64,000 nt of DNA from Pseudobacter sp051955275 (GCF_051955275.1 NZ_JBQCGW010000305.1:36237-100236), one strand, 5' to 3'. Positions 45,601 to 54,627 are shown, counted from the first letter of the stretch. Program-made: numbers and translations. The notes: a model not told the origin generated them from the letters alone.

Positions 45601-46758
45601 GAAGGGAAGGCTTTTTGCATTGGAGGCATTGTGTTGAAAGAGTAAGAAGGAAGATTTATTCTCGTTGAAATAATTGATGCCTGTTTTGAAAGTTCCCATC
45701 CAGATGGTACCCAGCTCATCTTTATAAATGGCATTGATGGCATTCTCGAAATTATTGCTGTTGCCGCCTGTGTTGCTGTAGAGATAGTTTACAGTATTGT
45801 TCTTTTTATCGATGAGATTAATGCCTCCGTGATCGGTGGCTACCCAGATATTACCCCTGTTGTCCTGGATGATACCATTTACAATATCGTTGTTCAGCCT
45901 GAATGAGCCGGAACTGCTGTTGATGGCCGTGAGCCTGTCAGATTCAGGCTGGTACCACCATACACCGTGTTTTTGATTGGCGATATAGAGCCATACCTCA
46001 TTTTCTTTATCAATGAATAATCTGAACTGCTGGCCATTGCCACGGGCGATATTTTGTAATGATTTGTTCCTGTGGAGCAACTGGTTGCTAGTGAAGTTTC
46101 TTTTTTCAAAAACTCCTTCTTCGTATGCTATCCAGTAGTTGCCATCCCTGTCAAAGGCAATGGCGGTTACATTGCTGGAGAAGAGGGGCCAGGCTCCCTG
46201 CTTATCATTGAAGAGATCGGTTTTACCGGTGGAGGCATTGTAGCGGTACAGGCCATCGTGCGGAAAAATAAACCAGAAATTTCCTTGCTGGTCCGGCACG
46301 ATGCTGGAGAACCATTCATGCGGAATGCCGATGGAATGAAGAAATTGTTTGGGACGGGAAACGAATTGTTCCGTCTTTGGATCATATTTATTCCATCCTT
46401 TGGGTGTGTATGCCCAGATGGATTGCAGCGGGCCGGGAACTATCTTGTCAATGAAGTTATCATTGATGGTGGTACTGTCCCGTTCTTTGTGCAGAAAAAC
46501 TTTGAACGTATAACCGTCGTATCTGTTGAGGCCGTCTGCGGTACCAAACCAGAGGAAACCCTGCTGGTCTTTGATGATGGCGGTGATGCGGGTATTGGAT
46601 AATCCCTGGTTGAGCCCGATGGTGTTGAACCTGTATTGAACAGGTTGTGCTTCGAGTTCATGCCTGTCTGCAAAAACAAGTATTAAAACCAAGACTAAAC
46701 GGATGTAAAAGCGATCAGGAGAAATCCATTTCAATGGTGCATCATTTTGGAGATTCAA
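42637..46758 (-). CDS. Hybrid two-component system regulator (HTCS)
   Basis: Sensor kinase and transcription activator in one chain of 1373 residues, controlling the SusCD/GH26/GH3 locus downstream. The periplasmic part (about 40-740) is a two-component regulator propeller with many repeats (FLWFGTADGLNRYDGYTFKV, IWIGTRDGLNMYNP), followed by a Y_Y_Y domain (FTGLNPGTYTLSVRARNENG) and a membrane helix near 820. The cytoplasmic part has a histidine kinase with phosphate-accepting His883 (NVSHEFKTPLS), HATPase motifs (NLLSNAFKFTPEGG, DTGIGIP, GSGIGL), a receiver domain with Asp1168 (IISDINMPEL) and a C-terminal AraC HTH (about 1266-1373). All key residues are present. HTCS proteins bind a specific oligosaccharide in the propeller. 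Confidence 0.96.
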   Translation of the reverse strand: MNLQNDAPLKWISPDRFYIRLVLVLILVFADRHELEAQPVQYRFNTIGLNQGLSNTRITAIIKDQQGFLWFGTADGLNRYDGYTFKVFLHKERDSTTINDNFIDKIVPGPLQSIWAYTPKGWNKYDPKTEQFVSRPKQFLHSIGIPHEWFSSIVPDQQGNFWFIFPHDGLYRYNASTGKTDLFNDKQGAWPLFSSNVTAIAFDRDGNYWIAYEEGVFEKRNFTSNQLLHRNKSLQNIARGNGQQFRLFIDKENEVWLYIANQKHGVWWYQPESDRLTAINSSSGSFRLNNDIVNGIIQDNRGNIWVATDHGGINLIDKKNNTVNYLYSNTGGNSNNFENAINAIYKDELGTIWMGTFKTGINYFNENKSSFLLFQHNASNAKSLPFNDVNCFAEDKKGNLWIGTNGGGLLYFNRTTNTYQQYLNNPANNNSLSNNVITSLYLDKENKLWIGTYFGGLNCFDGKNFIRYRHNDNDTFSLSDDSIWEIYEDSQGRLWIGTLTNGLQLFNRQENKFYSYRTQHAYTLSTNSIIEDKYGNIWAGGSAGIELYNKQAKLIRQFTYDENIPNSLSNTTVLDILQDTSGLIWIGTRDGLNMYNPQLDQFTRYRTEDGLPHNTILRILKDHNQNLWVSTPNGLCNISITKNGNNIVPQFKNYDETDGLQGRVFNDDAAFVTKAGELVFGGSNGFNIFFPPTPVARTFHPPLVFTDLQLFNNSVQPGKEYGGRVILSQTIAATQELELRHDQNAFAIEFAALQFVDAGKIKYMYQLKGFNDTWINTDGNNRKISFTGLNPGTYTLSVRARNENGVWLPGTADLQIRILPPFWRSTLAYCLYALLITGALLFGRYRIIRRTKLTFKKEQQELEARRNQELNDMKIHFFTNVSHEFKTPLSLIISPIEKLMQQQHPENDNKQFKLIHRNARRLLNMVNELLDFRKLELSELKLHKKPADIFLFCKEVFDSFSDLAERKNIHFSFHAEQENLVMAFDADKLERILFNLLSNAFKFTPEGGSVSLQVSRDTADFIEIKVQDTGIGIPADKLDKIFERFFQNELPTSIINQGSGIGLNICREFVRLHVGTIHAESVQDEGSVFIVRLPVQLPEDITVNAATPASAKRNSPTTKTILLVEDNEDYRFYIKDNLKEHFTVIEASNGKEGWQKALSEHPDLIISDINMPELTGIELCEKIRNDKRTSFIPVILLTVLSSEISQLKGLGTGANDYITKPFNIEVLLSKIRNLLAQQDKFRETYQKQVTVAATEITPVSTDRDFVQRALALVEKNMSNPDFSVEELSRELLLGRPTLYKKLFSLTGQTPIEFIRTIRLQRAKQMLETGKWTIAEIAYEVGFNDPKYFTKVFRENFQLTPSAYQETFKNQKDS

Positions 46759-46848
46759 TGGTTGAAAATGACCTGTTATTATAGCGGGTAGATCAGATTC
46801 AGCGGCCTAAATGTATCATTTTTATCATAATCAGGGAGATAATGTAGA

Positions 46849-46876
46849 AAAAGGGTGCCTGTTGAGGCACCCTTTT
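46849..46876 (-). terminator. Terminator after the adhesin-like gene
   Basis: A perfect 12-bp stem (AAAAGGGTGCCT at 46849-46860, complement at 46865-46876) encloses loop GTTG. The minus-strand reading ends in CCCTTTTTCTAC, 19 bp beyond the stop of the gene at 46895. It can also act on the plus strand. Confidence 0.82.
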
Positions 46877-46894
46877 CTGTTTTAATGGAGTGTA

Positions 46895-49420
46895 TTATTT
46901 CTTTTGAAACTTCAGAATATTTATTGCCTGGCTCTTAACGCCTTGCGCTTGTACATAATATAAACCTGCAGGCAGTGCTCTTACTATCACACGCGCTTTC
47001 CCGCTATTGATAGCGCTTGCAGACAGGGTTCCTGTTTGCCATTGTCTGCCTGTTGCGTCAGTAATGGTAAACATGATATCTTCCTTTTGCGTAGTGCTTG
47101 TTTTGATATTCAATTCAGCGCCCACAAGGGGATTAGGATAAATACTCAATTGTCCTGTTGTAGCTGCGTTATTTATTATAATGACAGGTGAATATTTGAA
47201 GGTGCCATCTTTATCAATCATTTTTAAACGGTAATAAGTAGTTGTTTTCACATCGGTATCAATAAATTGATATTGTTGCTGACCTGACGCGTTTTTAGCC
47301 TGTATATTACCGGTAGTTGAAAAATCTGCACCATTCACTGATCTCTCAATAATAAAAGAAGCCACATTGATCTCACTTGTAGTAACCCATTGCAATGTAT
47401 TTCCGGCAGCTGTTGCTTTACCCGTAAAAGACACCAGTGTTAAAGGCAACAGGCTTCCTGTGCTTCCTACGCCAAAAGGAGAAAAAGAGGTAATGCCACT
47501 CATGGAAATGGTATAAGGATCAGAACCTGTTGCTGCGCTGGTAGCACCTTTAACCCATGCTCCTCCTTTGTAGTGGGATGGGAAAGCCGCAGTTCTGTTA
47601 AAGCCCGATTGTTCATCACCACTGTTCCACTGAAAGGTCAGCGTAACATTGGAACCACCGGGAGTGCCTTCTGTTATCATCCATGTTTTACTCACACTGT
47701 GTTGTGTTTCTGCAACCCCGGTTGGTATATCATTGGCATCGTATGAAGCAAATACACTCTGTATCACACGAACACCAAATGCATCGGATGTACCTGCATT
47801 GGTGAGCGTAACCGGTACATAGGAAGTAGCGGTGCCTACCGGAAAGATGACCGGGCTTGTTGTTCCACCTGTGCCAATGCCCTGCTGCTTTAATGATCCT
47901 GAACCATTGGTAATAACATAGCTGGAGGCATTGCCACCGGTAATGCCACCACCTGCACCAATTGTAAGGTCATTGTTTCCCAGTTGAAGTTTACTGGAAG
48001 TAATTGTAAACGTACCACTCACAGTAGCTGAATTGCCAAGTGTTTTAGTGCCGGTACCTGAAATCTCCAGGTCTTCATAGCTGCCTCCAGGAAGGGTTTG
48101 ATTGCTTCCTGAAAAAGTTGTTTTTCCAACAGCAGAGAACGTTCCGTTATTGGTAGCCGATCCTTTGATGGTCAATGTCTGGCCGCTGTTGATGGAAACA
48201 GAAGCACCTGCTTGAATCAGAATATCATTGCAGATGGCGCTTGTAATATCTACCACAGGCATGTAGGGGGCACTGCTGCTGACGGTAACGTTGGTACTGG
48301 CCGTTGGCAATATGCCGCAACTCCAGTTAGCCGTGTTAGACCATAATGAACTGGATACGCCAAGCCAGGTGCCTGGCTGGTTTACTGTCAGTGTCCCTGC
48401 ATTGGAGGTAGCATCAGGAGAGGCAGATCCGGATGCTATACATTTATATTGATATCCGTTCATACCGGCTGTTGCACCTGTGATGGTTAATGTGGTTGTA
48501 GTTACTCCCGAATAAGGGGCTGTATTACTCAGGTCACTAAAACTACCGCCATTGTTGGTGCTCACCTGCCATTTATAGCTGGTAGCATTGGAGGCTGTAA
48601 TTGAAAAAGTGGTATTTGAACCAGCACAAACAGTGCTGTTGGATGGGTGTCCTGTAATACCTGGAGGTGCAGCGAAAGTAAACGGTGTATTATCCTTCAT
48701 GGCCGGATTGATGGTGGTACCACCCTGAACACTCCAGTTGCTGATGTTAAGCACGCGGGAACGGTAGTCGCTGACTGTATTAAATCCGGTTCTCGGTCCG
48801 GAGTAAACTCCTTCGTTAGGACCAGGTGCTCCCGTCACAACCATTGCATAGCTGGAGATCGACGTTGGAAGAAACGAAGTAGCTGCAGCAATGACGGTCC
48901 CCGGGGTAGTCACCCAGTAGGGAGATCCGGCGGTGGACTGGTACTGGATACCTGCCAGCAGTGTTCCGCTGAAAGAGGTGGAAGATGCATAAGAGGCGCC
49001 TCCCGTACCCTCAAAAGCAAAGATCTGGTTCCCCGTAGAATTTCCAAGGGTCAGCCCCGAAGGTGTTCCGCTTCCGCTGCAGTTGTATGTAGCTACGGAG
49101 CCGTAGTTGGCCGTATTGCCTTCTACCCTTACAACCGTTCCTTTCGCAAGCCCGGTGGAAGGTCCTGTCCAGATAACATATTGCTCCATCCAGCGAACGG
49201 TGTTGCCGGTGTTGTCCGTGAATCCGCAATTGGTGAAGCGGATCTCTTTACTCGCACCGAGGTCTTTCCAGATTACAAACTCGAATCGTTTGGGGGTGAT
49301 ATTTGCCGTCAGTGAGATGAATGAAACATCTCCTGCAGAGAGGGATTGAGCTTTTCCGTTGAAGTAAATGTTCAGAAATAGAATGCAAAAAAGGAGTGCT
49401 GACAACTGGTGCTTCTTCAT
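46895..49420 (-). CDS. Large secreted protein with Ig-like domain and T9SS sorting domain
   Basis: Surface-bound or released protein of 841 residues. Signal peptide MKKHQLSALLFCILFLNIYF, then an N-terminal domain (about 25-240) of the type that opens with SLSAGDVSFISLTAN. An Ig-like domain is at about 255-345 (CAGSNTTFSITASNATSYKW), followed by a beta-rich stretch with NxG repeats (SSLWSNTANWSCGILP, GSATNNGTFSAVGKTTFSGS). The end has the usual LPLTLVSFTGK...WVTTSEINVASFIIERS module and a type A T9SS sorting domain (LSIYPNPLVGAELNIKTS...LPAGLYYVQAQG). No enzyme motif is visible; adhesion or matrix function is the best guess. Confidence 0.82.
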   Translation of the reverse strand: MKKHQLSALLFCILFLNIYFNGKAQSLSAGDVSFISLTANITPKRFEFVIWKDLGASKEIRFTNCGFTDNTGNTVRWMEQYVIWTGPSTGLAKGTVVRVEGNTANYGSVATYNCSGSGTPSGLTLGNSTGNQIFAFEGTGGASYASSTSFSGTLLAGIQYQSTAGSPYWVTTPGTVIAAATSFLPTSISSYAMVVTGAPGPNEGVYSGPRTGFNTVSDYRSRVLNISNWSVQGGTTINPAMKDNTPFTFAAPPGITGHPSNSTVCAGSNTTFSITASNATSYKWQVSTNNGGSFSDLSNTAPYSGVTTTTLTITGATAGMNGYQYKCIASGSASPDATSNAGTLTVNQPGTWLGVSSSLWSNTANWSCGILPTASTNVTVSSSAPYMPVVDITSAICNDILIQAGASVSINSGQTLTIKGSATNNGTFSAVGKTTFSGSNQTLPGGSYEDLEISGTGTKTLGNSATVSGTFTITSSKLQLGNNDLTIGAGGGITGGNASSYVITNGSGSLKQQGIGTGGTTSPVIFPVGTATSYVPVTLTNAGTSDAFGVRVIQSVFASYDANDIPTGVAETQHSVSKTWMITEGTPGGSNVTLTFQWNSGDEQSGFNRTAAFPSHYKGGAWVKGATSAATGSDPYTISMSGITSFSPFGVGSTGSLLPLTLVSFTGKATAAGNTLQWVTTSEINVASFIIERSVNGADFSTTGNIQAKNASGQQQYQFIDTDVKTTTYYRLKMIDKDGTFKYSPVIIINNAATTGQLSIYPNPLVGAELNIKTSTTQKEDIMFTITDATGRQWQTGTLSASAINSGKARVIVRALPAGLYYVQAQGVKSQAINILKFQKK

Positions 49421-49722
49421 ACGATACTGGATTAATACTATCGCTGGCAGTAATAGTTGGTTAATTAATAAGGTACAAATTGAATATTAGATATTTACTC
49501 TTACAGTAAACTGAGAGTAAGTCTATATATGTCAGAACGGAATAATCTGTATTTTATTATAATAACCAACAAATATTTAATGAATATATGACTAGTGGTC
49601 AATTGTTTAAAAGGCTATTTGCTACGAACCCTTCACTGGTGGCTCAGGGTTGCATTAAAACTTATTAAATAGTCCTGATATACAATTGACAACAATATAT
49701 TTGCAGGCCAGAACCTATGTGA
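49421..49722. other. AT-rich divergent intergenic region with an interrupted palindrome
   Basis: About 300 bp between the divergent secreted-protein and membrane-AraC genes. It holds a palindrome at 49495-49520: TTACTCT, TA, CAGT, AA, ACTG, AGAGTAA, symmetric apart from a TA bulge, lying 75-100 bp before the secreted-protein start. The -7 box of the AraC gene lies at 49696-49703. I see no open frame with coding character. Confidence 0.45.
49696..49703 (+). promoter_or_regulatory. -7 promoter box of the membrane AraC gene
   Basis: TATATTTG fully matches TAnnTTTG and lies 19 bp before the start codon at 49723. No -33 TTTG is present at the usual distance. Confidence 0.45.
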
Positions 49723-50967
49723 ATGCTTTTATATCTGTCCCTGCTCGGTTTACTATTATCATTATTATTGCTTTATTTCAATGGCAGGCGATATAAATCT
49801 TCAATTTACCTGAGTGTATTCTTCTTCCTGGTCAGCTTATATACTTTCTACCATCATATTTTTGTTTACGAGAAATCCGCTTTCTGGATTGCCGTTTTGT
49901 ATGTGAACCTGGCCAGTGTGTTTTATCTCACAGGTCCCATGGCCTATTTTTATGTACGGAGTGTGCTGAAGGATGATGCCAGGTTGCGGTGGAAAGACTG
50001 CTGGCATTTTTTGCCAGCCATTATCCATTTTTCGGCAGCTTTCCATTACGTGATAACACCCTGGTCCCATAAAATGGGCATTGCTGAGCAGATTGTTGCC
50101 AACGTGGAATTCATGGCTGAGCATAACGTGAATTATTTTGCCAAATGGCTGGGCCTCCAGGTGGTGTTCATCAGCCGGCCATTGATAGCTGTTTTATATA
50201 CGGTTTACATATTGTTCCTGTTCATCCGGCATCAACGTAAACATGCGGCGGGAAGATACCTGGCAAAACAGCAAAAGATCATGAACAGGTGGATCTGGCT
50301 GTTCATCATTTTTCAGTTCATGCTTTTCATGAGCTTCCTGCTCTTCCTCATCGCGCGCTGGCCGGGCAGCACCGCATTGCAGTTCCTGAAAGTGACGGAC
50401 CTTGAATTCGTCACTGCTTTTGCGCTGATCGGCCTGCTGCTGACCCCCTTCCTTTTTCCGCAGGTGCTCTATGGCCTGCCTGACTTTGAAAGGAGAGGAG
50501 CGGCGTTACCGGCTATTCCGGAAAAAAATGAACAACCCGGTGAAGAAAAAGAAGAAATTGAAACCACTGATGGATCAAGACCGTCCGGGCTGCAACTGGA
50601 ACAATCCTATCTCGATAAGATCGGGGATGCCATCGATACATGCATGCACCAACAGCAACCATTCCTGGAACCCGAGTTCAATCTTTTGAAACTTTCTCAT
50701 CTTATCAATATCCCTGCGCATCATCTCAGCTTTTATTTCAGGGAAGTAAGGGAGCAACCTTTCAATGATTACCGGAACGGGCTGCGCGTAGAGTATGCTA
50801 AAGAGCTCATCAGTTCCGGCCGTGCTGCCGAATTGACATTGGAAGCCATCGGACAACAGTCCGGTTTCGTATCCAAATCATCTTTCTTCAAAGCCTTCAA
50901 AAAAGTTACAGGAGATACGCCTGGTAGGTACACAGGTACCGTGGACAAAGGGGATACGATTGTGTGA
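49723..50967 (+). CDS. Membrane-anchored AraC family transcriptional regulator
   Basis: A 414-residue regulator whose first 240 residues contain about seven hydrophobic helices (first LYLSLLGLLLSLLLLYF; others around VLYVNLASVFYLTGPMAYFY and WIWLFIIFQFMLFMSFLLFL) and whose C-terminal 110 residues are an AraC-type double HTH (FNLLKLSHLINIPAHHLSFY, LTLEAIGQQSGFVSKSSFFK, AFKKVTGDTPGRY). A Glu/Lys-rich linker (about 258-290) joins the two. Such 7TM-AraC proteins sense a signal at the membrane and bind DNA from it. It stands divergent to the sorting-domain protein and 166 bp before a second large secreted protein, so these are candidate targets. Confidence 0.88.
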   Translation: MLLYLSLLGLLLSLLLLYFNGRRYKSSIYLSVFFFLVSLYTFYHHIFVYEKSAFWIAVLYVNLASVFYLTGPMAYFYVRSVLKDDARLRWKDCWHFLPAIIHFSAAFHYVITPWSHKMGIAEQIVANVEFMAEHNVNYFAKWLGLQVVFISRPLIAVLYTVYILFLFIRHQRKHAAGRYLAKQQKIMNRWIWLFIIFQFMLFMSFLLFLIARWPGSTALQFLKVTDLEFVTAFALIGLLLTPFLFPQVLYGLPDFERRGAALPAIPEKNEQPGEEKEEIETTDGSRPSGLQLEQSYLDKIGDAIDTCMHQQQPFLEPEFNLLKLSHLINIPAHHLSFYFREVREQPFNDYRNGLRVEYAKELISSGRAAELTLEAIGQQSGFVSKSSFFKAFKKVTGDTPGRYTGTVDKGDTIV

Positions 50968-51046
50968 ATACCTTTTCATTGGTGCGGATTTACAAAATCG
51001 CTACCAACAGAACCCCACACTTATAACGATAGCGGATACGTGAAAA

Positions 51047-51054
51047 TATCTTTG
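51047..51054 (+). promoter_or_regulatory. -7 promoter box for the FG-GAP protein gene
   Basis: TATCTTTG fully matches TAnnTTTG, 79 bp before the start at 51134. It lies inside an imperfect inverted repeat (GTGAAAATATC at 51040-51050 against GATATTTCAC at 51060-51069), so the box could be covered by a bound regulator. Confidence 0.4.
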
Positions 51055-51133
51055 CGGCTGATATTTCACCCATCCTCGTTCACTGAACTGCTGACAAGCT
51101 GTCTGCGTTAGTGAGCCTGCTAATTCGTTATTT

Positions 51134-53827
51134 ATGAAAAAACTTTACACGGCTCTTTTACTGCTATGCAGTCTCTCCGCTATTTCCCAGATCCCAGTGA
51201 TCAGTTCTTTTACTCCTTTATCGGGTCCCGCCGGTACAGTTGTCACCATCACCGGTACCAATTTCAATACCACTGCTTCCCGGAATATTGTCTGGCTCGG
51301 GGGCATGAGATGTACCATCACATCAGCTTCAGCAACCTCACTCACTGTTACTGTACCTGAATATGCCGAATGGGATTTTTTTCATTATACCAATACTGGC
51401 ACCACCAATTCCTGTTATTCTTCCAGGAAATTCCTGATCACTTTTACCTCTGCAAGGGGATATGATTATACGCCCGGCACCTTCCTGCTCACAGGCAGTT
51501 TCCCCGCCCAGGGAACGATGAATACCAACGTTCCCAACAACAAATATTTTATTGGCGATATCAATAATGACCGCCTGCCGGATGTTGTGATCCCCAGTGG
51601 ATTCAATAATCTCACTTTTAATACTGGAAATATGGGTGGCGGGTCCACTCAAAGAAATGTGACCTTCACCAGCACTTCCTCCCAGAATATCGGTAGCATG
51701 TCCGCCGCCGATTGGGATGGTGATGGCGACCTGGACTATATGGTGGCCGTTCCCGGATACGCAGGTTCCGGTTTCCTGAAAAATAATGGATTGAGCAATG
51801 GAAACCCTGTGCTTGGCAATCTTGTGGCTACCGGCTCTTCCTATACTTTTTCGCCCAATCCTGTTGATTTCAATAACGATGGTAAGATAGATGTGATGGG
51901 CCTGTACGGTGTGCAGGACCAGATCTATGCCCTGGAAAACACCAATACCAATATTGCCAATGATCTTTCATTTGCAGCGGCCAATAAAAGCAACAGCAAA
52001 TCGGCCTCATGGGAAGTAGGCCGTGTGGCCGACCTCGACAGAGATGGCAAAATGGACCTGGTGATCGGAGGCGGTTACAATAATGCCCTGCTGTTCACTG
52101 CCAGGAACACCACCACTGCCAATGCCACTGCTGCTAATTTTACTTATACCGTATCCAATGGAGTGGCCATTTCCGGTAACAGAACGCGGGAACTCAAAGT
52201 AGCCGACCTTGATGGAGACGGAAAAGATGATATCATTCTTGGAAATATTTCCAACGCTACCGTAAATGTTTTCCCTAATCTCAGTACTTCCGGAACTATT
52301 ACGCTGGGAACACGCCTGGATATTGTTGCGGCTCAGTTCGGAGTTGTAACAGGCCTCGCCATCGGAGACCTGAACAATGATTCAAAACCGGATATCGTGT
52401 TGAGCACTTCCGGTATTTCAGGTTTGGTGATGCTGAAAAATACTTCCACCGGGGCAGGAAATTTTAGTTTTGAAGTAGTGCCGCTTACTGCATCCGGCCA
52501 TAACCTGATTGATCTCCATGTAAGGGATATGAATGGAGATGGCGCGCTGGATATCCTGGGGATCTACCCTGGTGAGAATAGTGTAAGGTTATATAAAAAC
52601 ACCATCCAGAGCCCGCCCACATTTTATCCTACTACAGGATTTACCAACCTGGCGCAGCTGAGTAACTGGACGGCCAATCCAAACGGATCATCCGGTGGTT
52701 ACAATCCCCCTGACTTCGGATCAGAAAAAGTATTTGTGCTGGCCAACAGAACCTTTTATGAGGTAAACGGCGATGCTACCATTACAGGAAAACTGACGTT
52801 GAGTGAAGACTATCCATTGACGGTGTACAATGGTACCCTCACGCTCACAGAAATGCCAGACTTTACAAGCACCTCTTACATCAGTACAGGTCCCAATGGC
52901 AGGTTCAGATTCCTGGTGCCAAACGGTACCGCAACCACTTTCCCTGTCGGAAGGTCTGCATACAATCCTCTTGTTATTACCAATAATTCAGGAGCAGCAG
53001 ATTATTTCAGCGTGAACGTTGCCGATGGTGTATATCCCAATGGTGTATCAGGAATTGCACAAACAACCATGGTAGTGCGCAGGACCTGGGATATCAATAA
53101 GGAAACTGCCAATGGCGGCGCAGGAGTTGATTTTGAGTTCAACTGGAACGAAGGTGAAGCGGCTACGCTTGTTGATCCCCTGGTGTGGCACCATAACGGA
53201 CGTGGCTGGGTGAAAGCCGAAGGGACCTCAGTGTCAGGCACCAATAAAATGACACTGACCGGTTACACCGGAACCTTCTCTCCGTTTTCTGTGATGTCTT
53301 TCAACAGCCCGCTGCCACTCACCTGGGGCGATTTCACCGGCAAACTGAAAGATGATAAAGTGCTGCTGGAATGGTCAACACTGGCTGAAAGTAATACACG
53401 TGATTTCCTGGTAGAGTACAGGGCTGAAGGACGCGACTGGGCACTTGCCGGAACGGTGGCTGCAGCAGGCCAAAGTAATACCGTGAAGCGGTATGCTTTT
53501 GTGCATGCCGATCCTGTAGCTGGTAATAATACATACAGATTGCGTCAGCGTGACCTTGATAATAATTCAAGCTTGAGTAAAGAAATCATAGTGTCAGTAA
53601 AGAGCACTGGCAGGAATGCTGATAAGGTCACTACCATAGCAACAGGTGGACTGCTTACGCTGACCATCCAGCAAACTGGTCCTGTAACAGTATTCAATAG
53701 CCAGGGAGCACTGGTGCTGAAGCAACAATTGTCTGCAGGCACGCATCAGTTGTCCGTAGGACATCTCAGTAAAGGTATTTATCAATGTGTTGTTGCAGGT
53801 AAGGCGTACAGGGTATTGATTCCCTGA
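51134..53827 (+). CDS. Secreted FG-GAP/VCBS repeat protein with IPT/TIG domain and T9SS-type C-terminus
   Basis: An 897-residue exported protein. After signal peptide MKKLYTALLLLCSLSAISQ comes an IPT/TIG domain (about 20-105, ISSFTPLSGPAGTVVTITGT). At least seven FG-GAP-like repeats follow (about 140-490), each with a DxDxDG-type calcium loop (DINNDRLPDVV, DWDGDGDLDYMV, DFNNDGKIDVMG, DLDRDGKMDLVI, DLDGDGKDDIIL, DLNNDSKPDIVL, DMNGDGALDILG), probably one beta-propeller. The C-terminal part has the PLTWGDFTGK...WSTLAESNTRDFLVEY module and a sorting-domain-like end (VFNSQGALVLKQQLSAGTHQ). No enzymatic motif. Adhesion or matrix binding is likely. A strong terminator follows at 53855. Confidence 0.84.
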   Translation: MKKLYTALLLLCSLSAISQIPVISSFTPLSGPAGTVVTITGTNFNTTASRNIVWLGGMRCTITSASATSLTVTVPEYAEWDFFHYTNTGTTNSCYSSRKFLITFTSARGYDYTPGTFLLTGSFPAQGTMNTNVPNNKYFIGDINNDRLPDVVIPSGFNNLTFNTGNMGGGSTQRNVTFTSTSSQNIGSMSAADWDGDGDLDYMVAVPGYAGSGFLKNNGLSNGNPVLGNLVATGSSYTFSPNPVDFNNDGKIDVMGLYGVQDQIYALENTNTNIANDLSFAAANKSNSKSASWEVGRVADLDRDGKMDLVIGGGYNNALLFTARNTTTANATAANFTYTVSNGVAISGNRTRELKVADLDGDGKDDIILGNISNATVNVFPNLSTSGTITLGTRLDIVAAQFGVVTGLAIGDLNNDSKPDIVLSTSGISGLVMLKNTSTGAGNFSFEVVPLTASGHNLIDLHVRDMNGDGALDILGIYPGENSVRLYKNTIQSPPTFYPTTGFTNLAQLSNWTANPNGSSGGYNPPDFGSEKVFVLANRTFYEVNGDATITGKLTLSEDYPLTVYNGTLTLTEMPDFTSTSYISTGPNGRFRFLVPNGTATTFPVGRSAYNPLVITNNSGAADYFSVNVADGVYPNGVSGIAQTTMVVRRTWDINKETANGGAGVDFEFNWNEGEAATLVDPLVWHHNGRGWVKAEGTSVSGTNKMTLTGYTGTFSPFSVMSFNSPLPLTWGDFTGKLKDDKVLLEWSTLAESNTRDFLVEYRAEGRDWALAGTVAAAGQSNTVKRYAFVHADPVAGNNTYRLRQRDLDNNSSLSKEIIVSVKSTGRNADKVTTIATGGLLTLTIQQTGPVTVFNSQGALVLKQQLSAGTHQLSVGHLSKGIYQCVVAGKAYRVLIP

Positions 53828-53854
53828 CCTGCACGATAGGCCCCTAAACCCTGA

Positions 53855-53889
53855 AAAGGACCGCAGTGGTGCGGTCCTTTATTTTTTTG
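53855..53889 (+). terminator. Strong intrinsic terminator
   Basis: An 11-bp perfect stem (AAAGGACCGCA at 53855-53865, complement at 53870-53880) encloses loop GTGG and is followed by A and seven T. It separates the FG-GAP gene from the sigma operon. Confidence 0.92.
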
Positions 53890-53915
53890 TAACCTTAATT
53901 TTTTTATTACTTTAG
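53886..53915 (+). promoter_or_regulatory. Possible promoter of the third sigma/FecR locus
   Basis: TTTG at 53886-53889 and TACTTTAG at 53908-53915 (one mismatch to TAnnTTTG) are 18 bp apart, close to the usual Bacteroidota spacing. The box ends 20 bp before the TTG start of the sigma gene. The -33 part overlaps the T-run of the preceding terminator. Confidence 0.4.
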
Positions 53916-53935
53916 TGCACTAACGATGCTGCTGC

Positions 53936-54532
53936 TTGTCTGTACTTCCATCATATAATGAAGTTGTATTGATCCAACGCCTCGCTGAAGGTGATCAATA
54001 TGCGTTCAGAGTGATCTTTGAACGGCATTCCGGGCAGATCCATGCCGTAGGCCTCAAGATACTGAAGTCCCCCGAGCTCGCTAAAGACCTTGTACAGGAC
54101 ACATTCATGAAGGTGTGGCACCATCGTGAACAACTGAAAGAAGTCAAAAACTTTTCCGCTTATCTGAATGTGGTGTCGCGCAATCTCGCTATCGATCTGC
54201 TGCGAAAAAAGGTTTTTACCACTGAAAACGAAGAGTACCTGACCGGCTATTTCGCTGAAGATGCCGCCACGCCTGGCGAAGATGCCGAATACCGGGAACT
54301 GGAGCAGCTCCTTCACAATGCCGTGGACAATCTTCCCCCACAGATGCAGCAGGTATTCAGGCTGAGCAGGTTTGAAAGGCTCAGTCATGCTGAAATTGCT
54401 GAGCGCATGAATATCACACGCGTTACTTCCAAATCATACATGGTAAGAGCACTGGCTGCCGTTCGCAAATACCTCTCACACTATCAGTATGAATCACTTA
54501 CCGGCTGGATTGCCATCTTTTTATTTTCCTGA
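53936..54532 (+). CDS. ECF RNA polymerase sigma factor (Bacteroidota type)
   Basis: Alternative sigma factor of 198 residues expected to drive the susC locus behind it. Region 2 lies at about 15-85 (QYAFRVIFERHSGQIHAVGL, ELAKDLVQDTFMKVWHHREQ), region 4 at about 125-180 (LPPQMQQVFRLSRFERLSHA, EIAERMNITRVTSKSYMVRA). The start giving the full family N-terminus (SVLPSYNEVVLIQRLAEGDQ) is TTG 53936; no ATG is in frame near it, as in the sigma gene at 6909. The C-terminus ends in a hydrophobic stretch (SLTGWIAIFLFS), a frequent feature of this subfamily. fecR follows 95 bp downstream. Confidence 0.92.
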   Translation: MSVLPSYNEVVLIQRLAEGDQYAFRVIFERHSGQIHAVGLKILKSPELAKDLVQDTFMKVWHHREQLKEVKNFSAYLNVVSRNLAIDLLRKKVFTTENEEYLTGYFAEDAATPGEDAEYRELEQLLHNAVDNLPPQMQQVFRLSRFERLSHAEIAERMNITRVTSKSYMVRALAAVRKYLSHYQYESLTGWIAIFLFS

Positions 54533-54627
54533 ATTATTTTTTTGAACAGACGCATTCCTCTTTCTTTTTCATCCGTCATTTGATTGCATGCTGCCGGAAA
54601 ATCCGGCTTTAACGCATACGAAGCCAT

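Noticed and set aside
51040..51069. Terminator of the membrane AraC gene
   Set aside because: The inverted repeat has a bulge and no T-run on either side and contains a full -7 box; a regulatory site is more plausible.
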